DNA from: Methanomassiliicoccus sp. UBA6
GTDB taxonomy: Archaea > Thermoplasmatota > Thermoplasmata > Methanomassiliicoccales > Methanomassiliicoccaceae
Assembly: GCA_002508545.1 (NCBI GenBank)
Contig: DAVH01000022.1
Coordinates: forward strand, 3,202-23,879
Reading direction: 5' to 3'
Length of the DNA stretch: 20,678 nucleotides
Both the position numbers and the translations under genes were made by a program. Below are positions 1-7,830 of the stretch, piece by piece. Under the pieces are notes generated by a model. That model was not told the origin of the DNA, made no database searches, and saw only the letters and a list, made by a program, of their open reading frames with translations. Position 1 is the first letter of the stretch, and every line of letters starts with the position of its first letter.

Positions 1-2
1 GC

Positions 3-1076
3 ATCCGGGGCCTGACGTCCGCCCTGGAGCTGACGCAAGGCTCGAGGAACGGCCCGTTCCGCCTGAAGCTCCGCGGCGACTTCATTGCTTCCTTCCTTCC
101 CGCCTTCGCCGACTACAGGGCGCTCGGGGAGCGGTTCGACCGGGCCCGGGAGTTGGACACGGCCGGCCTGGTGGTCGTGGGGATGGGCGGTTCGGGGAAG
201 ACCACCTTCCTGCGGCGGTGCTACGACCTCATCCGCGAGGACGAGGAGAACCGCGGGCTCAGGGAGGAGATCGATCCCAAGAGCACCGCGTTCGTGGTCG
301 GCCACGTGTTCCGGGACATCACCGTTCCGCTGTTCGACGGGAGGAAGAGTATCACCCTGTGTTGGATGGACACCGCCGGCTCGGAGGACTACCGGCTCCT
401 GGGACAGCAGCTGACCGCCTCCGTCCGCGAGCTGAGGAAGATGTTCCTCGACCGCCCGGCCGACTACAACCTGTTGTTCATGTGGTCGTACGAGCCCGGT
501 TATGAGCAGGCGAGGGACGCCCAGGCCTTCGAGGACGTGCTCTCGAAGTTCATGGACGAGGTCGAGGACCTGGGGTACTTCGACCTGGACCCGCCGCAGA
601 AGGTGTACCTGCTGCTCAACAAGGCCGACGCGGCCGCCAGGGACGGCGCCGCCGAGAGCTTCTCGGGCGAGCACGAGCGGCGGTTCCGCTCGGTCATGGA
701 GCGCAAGAGCATGTCCGGGGAGAGCCTGGGCCTGATCTCGACGCTGAACGGCGGGACGAAGGAGATCTCCGACCGGCTCATGACCGCCATCTTCGGGCTG
801 TCGGACCGGGACTGGAAGAGGGCGTTCGTCTCCGTCCGCGCCGGCATCAACCAGGGGATCATAGGCAACCTGCTCGAGGGTGAGGACGCCAACCGCTTCA
901 AGCGCGAGGTGTACGACCGCTTCTCCGACGGCGGCCAGGAGACCTACCTCAGGGAGACGGTGGCGTGGGTCGACAGGTACCTGGAGCCGGGCAACGGGAG
1001 CTCGTCGACGAGGGCGCTGCTCGCCAGCCTGAGAGCGTTCCTCAGCGGGGAGATGGAGGGCGATGCGGTCACTTAA
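3..1076 (+). CDS. Ras-like (TRAFAC-type) GTPase, 5' end outside the window
   Basis: The frame is open from the first complete codon at base 3 to the TAA at 1074-1076, so the gene very probably begins left of the window; a TTG at 153 is only an internal candidate start and would begin just 9 residues before the P-loop. GTPase motifs seen: G1 GMGGSGKT (codons near 180-203), G3 DTAGSE (near 369), G4 NKAD (near 618-629), and a possible G5 in LISTLNGG. The DTAG-E form of G3 is typical of Ras/Rab/Arf/MglA-like GTPases. About 140 residues follow G4, longer than a minimal Ras domain, ending in a mostly helical tail. No membrane segment is visible. The gene overlaps the following ATPase by 14 bases, which suggests one transcript and a joint role. 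The exact family is not recognised; the biological role is unknown. An inhibitor or effector partner of the ATPase is an inference. Confidence 0.82.
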   Translation: MRGLTSALELTQGSRNGPFRLKLRGDFIASFLPAFADYRALGERFDRARELDTAGLVVVGMGGSGKTTFLRRCYDLIREDEENRGLREEIDPKSTAFVVGHVFRDITVPLFDGRKSITLCWMDTAGSEDYRLLGQQLTASVRELRKMFLDRPADYNLLFMWSYEPGYEQARDAQAFEDVLSKFMDEVEDLGYFDLDPPQKVYLLLNKADAAARDGAAESFSGEHERRFRSVMERKSMSGESLGLISTLNGGTKEISDRLMTAIFGLSDRDWKRAFVSVRAGINQGIIGNLLEGEDANRFKREVYDRFSDGGQETYLRETVAWVDRYLEPGNGSSSTRALLASLRAFLSGEMEGDAVT

Positions 1077-3276
1077 GGAGCTGGACGCCGAGCTGGGGAA
1101 GCACAACCTGCTGTTCGGCCGGAGGGCGGAGAAGGGAGCGCTGTGCCGCCGGCTGATGGACGGCGGAGGCGTCCTGCTTCGAGGTCCGGGGGGCATGGGC
1201 AAGACCACCCTGATGCTCCACACCCTGCGGGACCTGGGGGGCATGGGAGGACCGGCCGGCGGAGCGATCGTGGATTCCGGGCACTCGTTCTACTTCGAGG
1301 ACCTGAGCTCGTTCATCCGCTTCCTGGAGGTGAGGAAGAGGCCGCTGACGCTGATCGAGGGAACGATAACGTTCAGGTGGGACGAGGCGGGCGAGAGGAA
1401 GGAATCGTCGATCAAGGTGGGGGGCAGAGGTCCCAGCGCCGAGGCGAGCGTCCCCATCAGCGCCTCCTCGTCAATGTTCCAGGCCGAGCGCCTGGTCATC
1501 CGCGCCTCGCTGGACGCCGCCGTCGGCCCCCGGTTCGACATCGACGGGGTCGTCAAGCGGGCCGAGGCCGACCTTACGCGGTTCTGCGAGGACATCGGCC
1601 GGGCGGTGGAGCGGGCGAGACGGGGGTCCATCGCCGTTCAGGACGAGCAAGGCGGGGCGGCGGACCCCGGGGGGCCGGCGATCCCCGCCCGCCTCGCCGC
1701 GGCCATGGCCGGGATCATGAGCGGCTCGGTGCGCCCGGGCGACCGCGAGCACGACGTCGTGCTCAACTTCCTGGAAGAGGAGATCGCCGCCAGAATCGAG
1801 AGGTGCAACCGGGAGGTGTACCTCTCCGCCTCCTCCTACCTACGGCCGGACGACGGGCCGGCGAGGCGGATGTCCCTCCGGGAGTTCGAGGACGGCCTGC
1901 AGGAGTTCCTGGAGAACTCCAACCTCGACCGCCTGGTCCCGGGGAAGCTGACCTTCTGGAGGTGGTACGTCGGCATCGACCACCTCGAGCGAGGGGTGCC
2001 GGGATGGACGCTGGACATCAGGAAGGAGGCGGTCCGGATGATCTACGAGAAGCTATCCGAGAAGGATGGATTCCATCTCATCGCCGCGGTCGAGCCGAAC
2101 CCCGCCGTCATCTTCGACCGCGTCGGGCCGTCGTCGGTGGGCTTCGAGAAGGAGAGCGCCGTGATAGCCTCGGTGCCGGTGTCCATGCCCGCTCGCGACG
2201 ACTTCGTCCGCGAGGCATCGAGCCTCATCGCCGAGAACGTGGAGAACTTGAACGGCCTCCAGCGGTCGAGCGTGCAGAAGGTGATGGCGGACCTCTACGA
2301 TCACTGCGCCGGCCGCATCAGGCTATACTACCTCGTCCGCAGCATCAAGAGCCTTCCCGCGCTGCAGGCCCAGGGGGTGGAGCAGGTGGAGCCGGACGCG
2401 TCCTTCCTCGACCGGCAGCTGGGCGACGCCCTCGCCCAGCTGGGCGTCCGCTACGAGTACGACATGAGCATCAAGAACCTTCCGGCGGTGCAGCCGCTGC
2501 TGGAGCTGGCCAGGATGGAGGAGCGCTCCGCCGGGACCGCCACCAAGCACACGGTGGCCTGGCTCCTGGACGTGTACAGCGGGTCCGCGCTGGGTACGGA
2601 GAAGTACCTCGAAGCGATGGAGGCCTACGGCATTATCAGGGTGAGCGGGCAGAGCGTCGGCCTCTTCGACCCGTATGTAGGCTGGGAGCTTCGGCACCTG
2701 TCGCGGTCCACGGGTCCGGAGGACCTGCCGCTGGTCAGCTCGTTCCGGTCGATCGACCGCCTCAATCGGTTCCTGGCGGCCTTCGAGCCGGGCGAGCTCC
2801 TCGCCATGTCCGATCATGTGGCCGCCGTGCTGTCCGGCTGGTCGGCGACCTCCAGGGCGGACCCGGGCATATGCTCCGCTCTTCTCGCTGCACTTGACGG
2901 CGGCGGGGACTTCCCGGAGCGCAGGCGAAAGATAGCCATACTGGCCGCCAGCGCGGCGATGGGAGGGGCACTGGCGCCGCGGGACAGTGAAGGCCGGGAG
3001 AAGGCGAGATTGGCGGAGCTGATGCGCAGCTTCGTCGCCGACAGCGACAAGGCGCTCACCTCGCTCATGTCCAAGGCCCTGAGAAAGCTGGTAGCCGGGA
3101 GGGAATGCGTCTTCTGCGGCTCGACCATGGAGGAGGGGCATATCATATGCACCTCCTGCCGGGCCGACTACAGAGAGGTGTGCCCAGCCTGCGGAGAGAG
3201 GATATCGCCGCACTTCGCCTACTGCGCGGGCTGCGGGGCTGGCGTCGCCAAGCATACGAAGGTCGGCGACCGATAG
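1063..3276 (+). CDS. STAND/AAA-like P-loop ATPase with C-terminal double zinc ribbon
   Basis: 737 residues. The ATG at 1063 lies inside the end of the GTPase gene, with GGAGGG at 1055-1060 only 2 bases before it; such overlap favours translational coupling. The P-loop GPGGMGKTT is at residues 41-49, of the kind found in NACHT, AAA_16 and other STAND ATPases. A Walker B-like stretch, WYVGIDHLE, is at about 301-309, followed by FHLIAAVEPN at about 337-346, where a sensor strand would be expected. The P-loop to Walker B distance of about 255 residues is unusually long. A probable winged-helix stretch lies near 480-545. The C terminus has four CxxC pairs (C682/C685, C696/C699, C707/C710, C721/C724), a classic double zinc ribbon. 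No signal peptide or membrane helix. STAND proteins are usually signal-responsive switches; that this one senses something together with the adjacent GTPase is inference. The family could not be named. Confidence 0.85.
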   Translation: MRSLKELDAELGKHNLLFGRRAEKGALCRRLMDGGGVLLRGPGGMGKTTLMLHTLRDLGGMGGPAGGAIVDSGHSFYFEDLSSFIRFLEVRKRPLTLIEGTITFRWDEAGERKESSIKVGGRGPSAEASVPISASSSMFQAERLVIRASLDAAVGPRFDIDGVVKRAEADLTRFCEDIGRAVERARRGSIAVQDEQGGAADPGGPAIPARLAAAMAGIMSGSVRPGDREHDVVLNFLEEEIAARIERCNREVYLSASSYLRPDDGPARRMSLREFEDGLQEFLENSNLDRLVPGKLTFWRWYVGIDHLERGVPGWTLDIRKEAVRMIYEKLSEKDGFHLIAAVEPNPAVIFDRVGPSSVGFEKESAVIASVPVSMPARDDFVREASSLIAENVENLNGLQRSSVQKVMADLYDHCAGRIRLYYLVRSIKSLPALQAQGVEQVEPDASFLDRQLGDALAQLGVRYEYDMSIKNLPAVQPLLELARMEERSAGTATKHTVAWLLDVYSGSALGTEKYLEAMEAYGIIRVSGQSVGLFDPYVGWELRHLSRSTGPEDLPLVSSFRSIDRLNRFLAAFEPGELLAMSDHVAAVLSGWSATSRADPGICSALLAALDGGGDFPERRRKIAILAASAAMGGALAPRDSEGREKARLAELMRSFVADSDKALTSLMSKALRKLVAGRECVFCGSTMEEGHIICTSCRADYREVCPACGERISPHFAYCAGCGAGVAKHTKVGDR

Positions 3277-3284
3277 TCCATCCG

Positions 3285-3305
3285 CATCGGTGCAAAGCGC
3301 CGATG
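3285..3305 (+). terminator. Hairpin after the ATPase gene
   Basis: CATCGGTG (3285-3292) pairs with CGCCGATG (3298-3305), an 8-base-pair stem with one G-U pair and a CAAAG loop, starting 8 bases after the ATPase stop. It lies in the convergent gap between the plus-strand ATPase and the minus-strand surface protein. The plus strand has no T-run right after it, so termination function is tentative. Confidence 0.4.
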
Positions 3306-3330
3306 AGCGCGCTAAACAATAGAATAATAG

Positions 3331-3357
3331 AAAAAAGGGAAGAGGGGGCGATGCCCC
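3331..3357 (-). terminator. Intrinsic-type terminator of the 498-residue surface protein gene
   Basis: Read on the minus strand, a GGGGC-ATC-GCCCC hairpin (3357 to 3345) starts 8 bases after the stop codon. A C/T stretch follows, then a run of six T at 3336-3331 and further T/A-rich sequence. Stem plus T-run matches factor-independent termination; archaea also terminate on T-runs alone. Confidence 0.6.
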
Positions 3358-3365
3358 GTTGCTCC

Positions 3366-4862
3366 TTACTTCTTGCGGCGAACGAGGTAGAACGCTCCAG
3401 CGATGGCAACGATCACCACCGCAACGATGCCGACCAGGACCAGGGGGTCGATGAGGGTGGAAGCGATGTCCCCGCTCTTGATGGAGAAGGAGATCGTTTC
3501 CACCATGAGGTTGCCGTTGTTGTCGGCGACCTTGATGCTAATGACATGGTCCCCTGCGCTCAGACCGGTGAACTCCACCGACCGGTCGCTCAAGTTCATG
3601 CTGACGTACTTGGTGTCGTCAAGAGAGTACTCGAGGATGGCCAGCGTGCTTGCGTTGTCGATCTTGAACGTCACTCTGACATCCCCGTTAGAGGCGACCT
3701 CCACGGGATCGATGGTTACGCTCGGCGAACCCGGAGCGAGTGCTCCAAGGACGACGGTCGTGGTGGCGTCCGCGGCGTTCCGCGCTGGCTCGACCACACC
3801 TAGGTTATCGGTGCCCCGTGTGAAGAACTCGTAGGTGCCCTCCCGCGGCGCGGTGAACTCGATGGTCCGGGTGTTATTGGGGAACTTGCCGTCGGGCCTC
3901 AGGTCGGTCTCGTACCTGATCCAGTCACCCTTGCCGTCGACGCGGTAGTAGAGGTCGATCCATTTCATGCCCACCTCAGGGTCGTTGTGGGTCCAGGTGA
4001 CGTTAAAGGTCAGGCTGTCCTGGGTCTCGGGGAGCGGCTCAACCGCGGTCGCCAGGTCCTGGGCCGGCAGCTTGTCGCTCCCGACGACGGTGATGTCATC
4101 GAGGTACACGCCCTCCTTCATCCCGCCGTCGATCAGGATGCCATAGGTGGACAGCGCGTTCTCGTCATCCCCTCCCGCTGGAGGAACGGTGCCGGAGACG
4201 AACTCGAAGCCGACAGAGGTCGCGGTGCTCGGGATCACGATGGACTTCTGGATCCAGGTCTGCGCGGTCGCCTCGGTCTCGGTGTTGGTCCACGCCACGT
4301 GCTTCACTTCGTTGCTCCCGGTGCCGGTCCAGTAGACCAGGTTGAGGAAGTCGTAGCCGACGGTCGCCCCGGTCAGCGGCTGCTTGGCATCAGAGGCCCC
4401 GGTGTCGGACCAGAACCAGAAGCTAACGGTGACCGTGCCGTAGTAGCGCACGCTGGCGTCGATGGTCTTCCGCATGATGGTGTCCATCCGGGTATCGTAT
4501 CTCAGGACGTTCTGCTGATGGGTCGGGTCGGAGACGCCGGTGATGTTGTCGTTCCGGCACTGCGCCCCGTCTAGGGTGTAGTGAGAGTTATATCCGTTCC
4601 TGGCACAGTGGATGGCATGGGTATCGCCGTGGGCCCTGTGCATGGTCCTGCACCAGATATCACTGTCCTGGGGAAGCGTGGTATCGAGATCGAACCTCGA
4701 CCAATTGTCGGCCCAATCCTCGAAGGTCGCTTCTTCCGCGTCTTCAGTGATGAACGTCTGCTCGGAAGGCAAGGCGGCGTTCGCCCCGGTCGGGACGATG
4801 GTCGCCACCATCGCTATGCATACCAGCAAAGCAAGAGCCATGCTGAACCTGGAGCTTTTCAC
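3366..4862 (-). CDS. Secreted beta-sandwich surface protein with C-terminal membrane anchor
   Basis: 498 residues. An N-terminal signal peptide (basic KSSR, hydrophobic core about 8-24, likely cleavage after GANA near 29) leads into an aromatic- and Cys-containing domain (about 45-265) resembling MAM/jelly-roll carbohydrate- or protein-binding folds. Two Ig/fibronectin-like sandwiches follow: about 275-372, with EGTYEFFTRGTDNLG, and about 378-462, with SAGDHVISIKVADNNGN. A membrane helix at about 472-494 and the tail RRKK anchor it with the bulk outside. The GTG start at 4862 is preferred over the ATG at 4841 because only the longer form has basic residues before the hydrophobic core, and a TATA box lies 27 bases upstream, suggesting a leaderless message. 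The precise ligand is unknown, and no catalytic motif was found. Such single-helix C-terminal anchors with a basic end are common among archaeal surface proteins. Confidence 0.85.
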   Translation of the reverse strand: MKSSRFSMALALLVCIAMVATIVPTGANAALPSEQTFITEDAEEATFEDWADNWSRFDLDTTLPQDSDIWCRTMHRAHGDTHAIHCARNGYNSHYTLDGAQCRNDNITGVSDPTHQQNVLRYDTRMDTIMRKTIDASVRYYGTVTVSFWFWSDTGASDAKQPLTGATVGYDFLNLVYWTGTGSNEVKHVAWTNTETEATAQTWIQKSIVIPSTATSVGFEFVSGTVPPAGGDDENALSTYGILIDGGMKEGVYLDDITVVGSDKLPAQDLATAVEPLPETQDSLTFNVTWTHNDPEVGMKWIDLYYRVDGKGDWIRYETDLRPDGKFPNNTRTIEFTAPREGTYEFFTRGTDNLGVVEPARNAADATTTVVLGALAPGSPSVTIDPVEVASNGDVRVTFKIDNASTLAILEYSLDDTKYVSMNLSDRSVEFTGLSAGDHVISIKVADNNGNLMVETISFSIKSGDIASTLIDPLVLVGIVAVVIVAIAGAFYLVRRKK

Positions 4863-4885
4863 GGCGGGCGATTAATTATATCGGC

Positions 4886-4893
4886 GTATATAA
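4886..4893 (-). promoter_or_regulatory. TATA box for the 498-residue surface protein
   Basis: TTATATAC on the minus strand, its centre 27-28 bases before the GTG at 4862, so transcription would begin at or next to the start codon. A second AT-rich block at 4871-4880 is nearer and would start transcription inside the gene, just before the ATG at 4841. Confidence 0.55.
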
Positions 4894-5137
4894 CTTACTG
4901 TAGGATTGGCACTATGGTGCTCTTAACAACCAATGGGGGAAGAGTGCCGGCTTCTCCTGATGCCTGGCATTTTCCGTAACATCGTTAATTCTATCGTCGC
5001 TCCGGCTGCCGCCCTTGCTCGACCAGCATGCCCGGCGCGGCACGCAATATTCAGGGGCCGTCACCACGATAGAAGGCTCATCGCTGACCGTCCAGCTTGC
5101 GAGCGGCTCGCTCTTGACGGCGGTATTTTTAGCCGTA

Positions 5138-5147
5138 ATTATATATT
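5138..5147 (+). promoter_or_regulatory. TATA box for the histidine kinase
   Basis: ATTATATATT, its core centred 25-26 bases before the ATG at 5167. No SD precedes that ATG, so the message is probably leaderless. This is the main reason to choose 5167 over the in-frame ATGs at 5218 and 5245. Confidence 0.6.
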
Positions 5148-5166
5148 CACCCGCTCACATTAACAG

Positions 5167-7716
5167 ATGCGTAGGGGCTTCCTCCAGGGGCCATTCCGCA
5201 CACAGTTATCGTCCATTATGGGAACATCAGGAAAGGGTCGGGCGATGGTCGAGGAGAGCACGGCATCCGGAAGTGAGCTGAGAACGAGCATCTCGCTCAA
5301 GGACGCGTTCCACGCGCAGATAGAGGAGGGGTTGGAGCGCTCGGGCATGTTCATCTACTTGATCGACCGGGAGTACCGCTTCCAGTACATCAGCTCCACC
5401 GCGGCACGCTCCATCGGGAAGAGCCCGGAGGAGATCGTCGGCAGGACCCCAAGCCAGGTGGGGATACCGTTCGAGGTCATCGGGGACATCCAGGGTCTGG
5501 TCGACGCGGTCCTGACCGGCGGGAAGGCCATCCGCGGCACCTTCCATGCGAACGTCAAGGGAGGGGAGCAGTTCGAGTTCGACGCGACCCCGATCTTCGC
5601 CGGTGGCCCCGAGCCCATCGCCGTTCTCGCCCTGGTCTTCGACCGGACCACCCAGCTCCAGGAGCGCAAGGCCCTGGAGGCGATCGCCCGCATCAATGAC
5701 CTGGTCCGCTCGTCTCTCGATACCGAAGAACTTGTCAGCAAGACCGTCAGCGCGGTCTCCGGCGCGCTGGACGATGATTGTTTCGCCATGGTCATCGATA
5801 ACGGGGGCAAATGGTTGACCCGAACCTCGACGCAGCGGACCGGCGAGGCCGATAAAGGGCTGTCCAGTAAAGCGATCCGCATCATATCCCGATTGATCGA
5901 CAGCGGCCGGACGGTGAACATTCCGGACGCGTCAAAGGACCCCAGGTTCATTCAGGACGCCTCGGTCAACATCAGGACCGGGTCGATCCTCGCCATCCCG
6001 GCGATGGTGAGCGAGAGGGTGAAGACCTCGCTCATCTTCGCGCGCAGGAACACGCGGCCGTTCAACTATTTCGAGATAGGCCTGGGGGAGAAGATCGCAT
6101 CCTCGGTGGCGGTGGCCATCAAGGACCAGCTGATGCTCCAGGAGCTGAAGGCCTCCAACTCGGAGAGGGAGAACCTCATGGCCACACTGGCCCGCGAGAG
6201 CGAGAAGCTTACCAGCATTCTCGATGCTACGCCTGTGGCCATCGGGCTGTTCGAGAGCGACGGCGAGGACTACAGGCTGACGCTGTGCAACAGCATTTTC
6301 CGCAACCGGGCGCTCTCCTCCGCCCCCCGGCCCCTGGAGGGCAGGCGGGCCGATGAGATGGCCCGGGCGGAGGAAGTGGTCGCCTGCAGGAAGCTGATCG
6401 AGGCGGCCTTCAAGACCGGTCAGACCCAGGTGAGCCAGGAGTACATTCACAGCAGCGGGGAGGCCGAGTACCCCGCCCAGGTCATGATCACCCCGATCTC
6501 CGTGGACCCTCCCTCCTTCCTGCTGGTGGCGGTCAACATATCCGAGCTGGTCAACGCCCGCAAGCAGCTGGAGGAGTACGCCGCCAAGATAGAGGCGGAG
6601 CGGGCCCGCCTCCGGGCAATGATCGACAGCCTCCCCGTCGGCGTGGTCCTGGTCGACGCCAACGGAAAGGTCCTGGAGGCGAACGACAAGCGCACCGAGG
6701 TCTGGGGAGCGAAGGTGGTCAAGGACCGCATAGAGGAACACGTGCATTCGGTACGGGCGAAGTGGTCCAACAACGGTATGCCGGTTCCCAAGGACGGATG
6801 GCCGATCACCCGGGCGCTGAAGAACGGGGAGTTCATCAAGGGCGAGATGATCGATGTCATCCGGCCTGACAGGAGGCACGGCACCTTGCTCCTCTCCGCC
6901 GCTCCGATCCACGACAGCAAGGGAGGGCGGATCGGCGCGGTCGGCATCCAGCAGGACGTGACCGAGCAGAGGCAGCTGGAGCATGATGCCCTGGAGGCGA
7001 AGGAGCGGGCAGAGATGTACCTAGACCTCCTGACCCACGACATCCAGGGGTACAACGCCGCCATATCCGGCTACATCCAGCTGGCCATGGTCAAGGACAA
7101 GCAGGGGAAGCGCAAGGACGAGCTCCAGAAGGCGCTGGACTCGATCACCGCCTCCACCGAGCTTATAGACACCATGCGCAAGATTCAGCAGGTGGAGATG
7201 CACAACGACGCCCACGGGCAGATGGAGCTGACCTCCATGCTGGAAGAGGTGATCTCCGACGTGCAGGTCATCGGCGGGGACAGGGCGCACATCAAGTCCA
7301 TCATCATGTCGGAGAGCTACACCATGGCCTCCCCCATGATCCGGGAGGCGTTCTGGAACATCCTGATCAACTCGGTCAAGCATTCCGAGGGGGAGGTCCA
7401 CATCACCATCCGCCAGAACCGCTGCTATGACGGGGGCAGGGAGTATCACAAGTTCATCATCGAGGACGACGGCCCGGGGATACCGGACGACGTCAAGCCG
7501 AAGGTCTTCCTTCGCAAATACCGCGGTCGGACCAAGGCCCAGGGCAGCGGCCTGGGGCTGTACCTGACCAAGAGACTGGTGGAGGTGCACGGGGGGCGGA
7601 TATGGGTCGAGGACCGCGTTACCGGAGACCATTCTAAAGGCGCCAGGTTCATCGTGCACCTCCCGGCGGTGGCCACGCCCGCCGAGTGCCTGAGCTCGGT
7701 CAAGGACATGATCTAG
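5167..7716 (+). CDS. Multi-domain sensor histidine kinase (PAS-GAF-PAS-PAS-HisKA-HATPase)
   Basis: 849 residues, no membrane helix or signal peptide, so a cytoplasmic sensor. Order seen: PAS about 55-160 (FIYLIDREYRFQYIS), GAF about 172-320, PAS about 348-460 (ILDATPVAIGLFES), a short coiled stretch about 460-485, PAS about 485-602 (MIDSLPVGVVLVDANGKVLEAN), and the kinase core. The H-box LLTHDIQ carries the likely phosphorylated H624. The ATPase domain has N-box residues N731/N735, a G1 box EDDGPGIPDD (766-775) and a G2 box GSGLGLYL (793-800). All key kinase residues are present, so it should be active. PAS and GAF domains usually bind small ligands, cofactors or gases; none can be named here. 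No response regulator lies next to it, so its partner is elsewhere. This architecture is common in methanogens and other Euryarchaeota. The ATG at 5167 is chosen because a TATA box fits a leaderless start; the first 40 residues look poorly conserved and the true start could be 5218 or 5245. Confidence 0.92.
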   Translation: MRRGFLQGPFRTQLSSIMGTSGKGRAMVEESTASGSELRTSISLKDAFHAQIEEGLERSGMFIYLIDREYRFQYISSTAARSIGKSPEEIVGRTPSQVGIPFEVIGDIQGLVDAVLTGGKAIRGTFHANVKGGEQFEFDATPIFAGGPEPIAVLALVFDRTTQLQERKALEAIARINDLVRSSLDTEELVSKTVSAVSGALDDDCFAMVIDNGGKWLTRTSTQRTGEADKGLSSKAIRIISRLIDSGRTVNIPDASKDPRFIQDASVNIRTGSILAIPAMVSERVKTSLIFARRNTRPFNYFEIGLGEKIASSVAVAIKDQLMLQELKASNSERENLMATLARESEKLTSILDATPVAIGLFESDGEDYRLTLCNSIFRNRALSSAPRPLEGRRADEMARAEEVVACRKLIEAAFKTGQTQVSQEYIHSSGEAEYPAQVMITPISVDPPSFLLVAVNISELVNARKQLEEYAAKIEAERARLRAMIDSLPVGVVLVDANGKVLEANDKRTEVWGAKVVKDRIEEHVHSVRAKWSNNGMPVPKDGWPITRALKNGEFIKGEMIDVIRPDRRHGTLLLSAAPIHDSKGGRIGAVGIQQDVTEQRQLEHDALEAKERAEMYLDLLTHDIQGYNAAISGYIQLAMVKDKQGKRKDELQKALDSITASTELIDTMRKIQQVEMHNDAHGQMELTSMLEEVISDVQVIGGDRAHIKSIIMSESYTMASPMIREAFWNILINSVKHSEGEVHITIRQNRCYDGGREYHKFIIEDDGPGIPDDVKPKVFLRKYRGRTKAQGSGLGLYLTKRLVEVHGGRIWVEDRVTGDHSKGARFIVHLPAVATPAECLSSVKDMI

Positions 7717-7792
7717 GCGGCATGGGGCGGAGAGCATCGAGCGCAGCGGTCGACGGAACTGTCGGGAGCGCGGTGATGCCCCGCTGTGCAGA

Positions 7793-7800
7793 TTTATATC
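7793..7800 (+). promoter_or_regulatory. TATA box for the small membrane protein
   Basis: TTTATATC; transcription would begin near 7824, a few bases before the GTG at 7831. This argues against the earlier in-frame GTG at 7786, which lies upstream of the box. Confidence 0.5.
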
Positions 7801-7830
7801 CGCTCCGGGCGTTCATCTCGTGGTGCTCAG

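Larger units (their letters stand above)
4863..5166. other. Divergent intergenic region, 304 bases
   Basis: It separates the surface protein (minus) from the histidine kinase (plus) and carries a TATA box for each at its ends. The middle is GC-rich and holds no ORF with convincing protein character. A 9-base inverted repeat, TTCTATCGT at 4989-4997 and ACGATAGAA at 5066-5074, and a shorter one, ACGGC at 5117-5121 and GCCGT at 5132-5136 just before the kinase TATA box, are present; either could arise by chance. No RNA gene recognised. Confidence 0.5.

Noticed and set aside
2323..3255. A 310-residue minus-strand frame opposite the ATPase gene
   Set aside because: It runs through the antisense of the P-loop ATPase and its zinc ribbons, and has Arg/Gly/Pro-biased composition and no motif.
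4989..5074. The 9-base inverted repeat TTCTATCGT/ACGATAGAA as an operator
   Set aside because: The arms are 68 bases apart and far from either promoter; a 9-base match in 300 bases is not rare enough.
5932..6984. A 350-residue minus-strand frame opposite the histidine kinase gene
   Set aside because: Antisense of clear GAF and PAS domains; no recognisable protein character.
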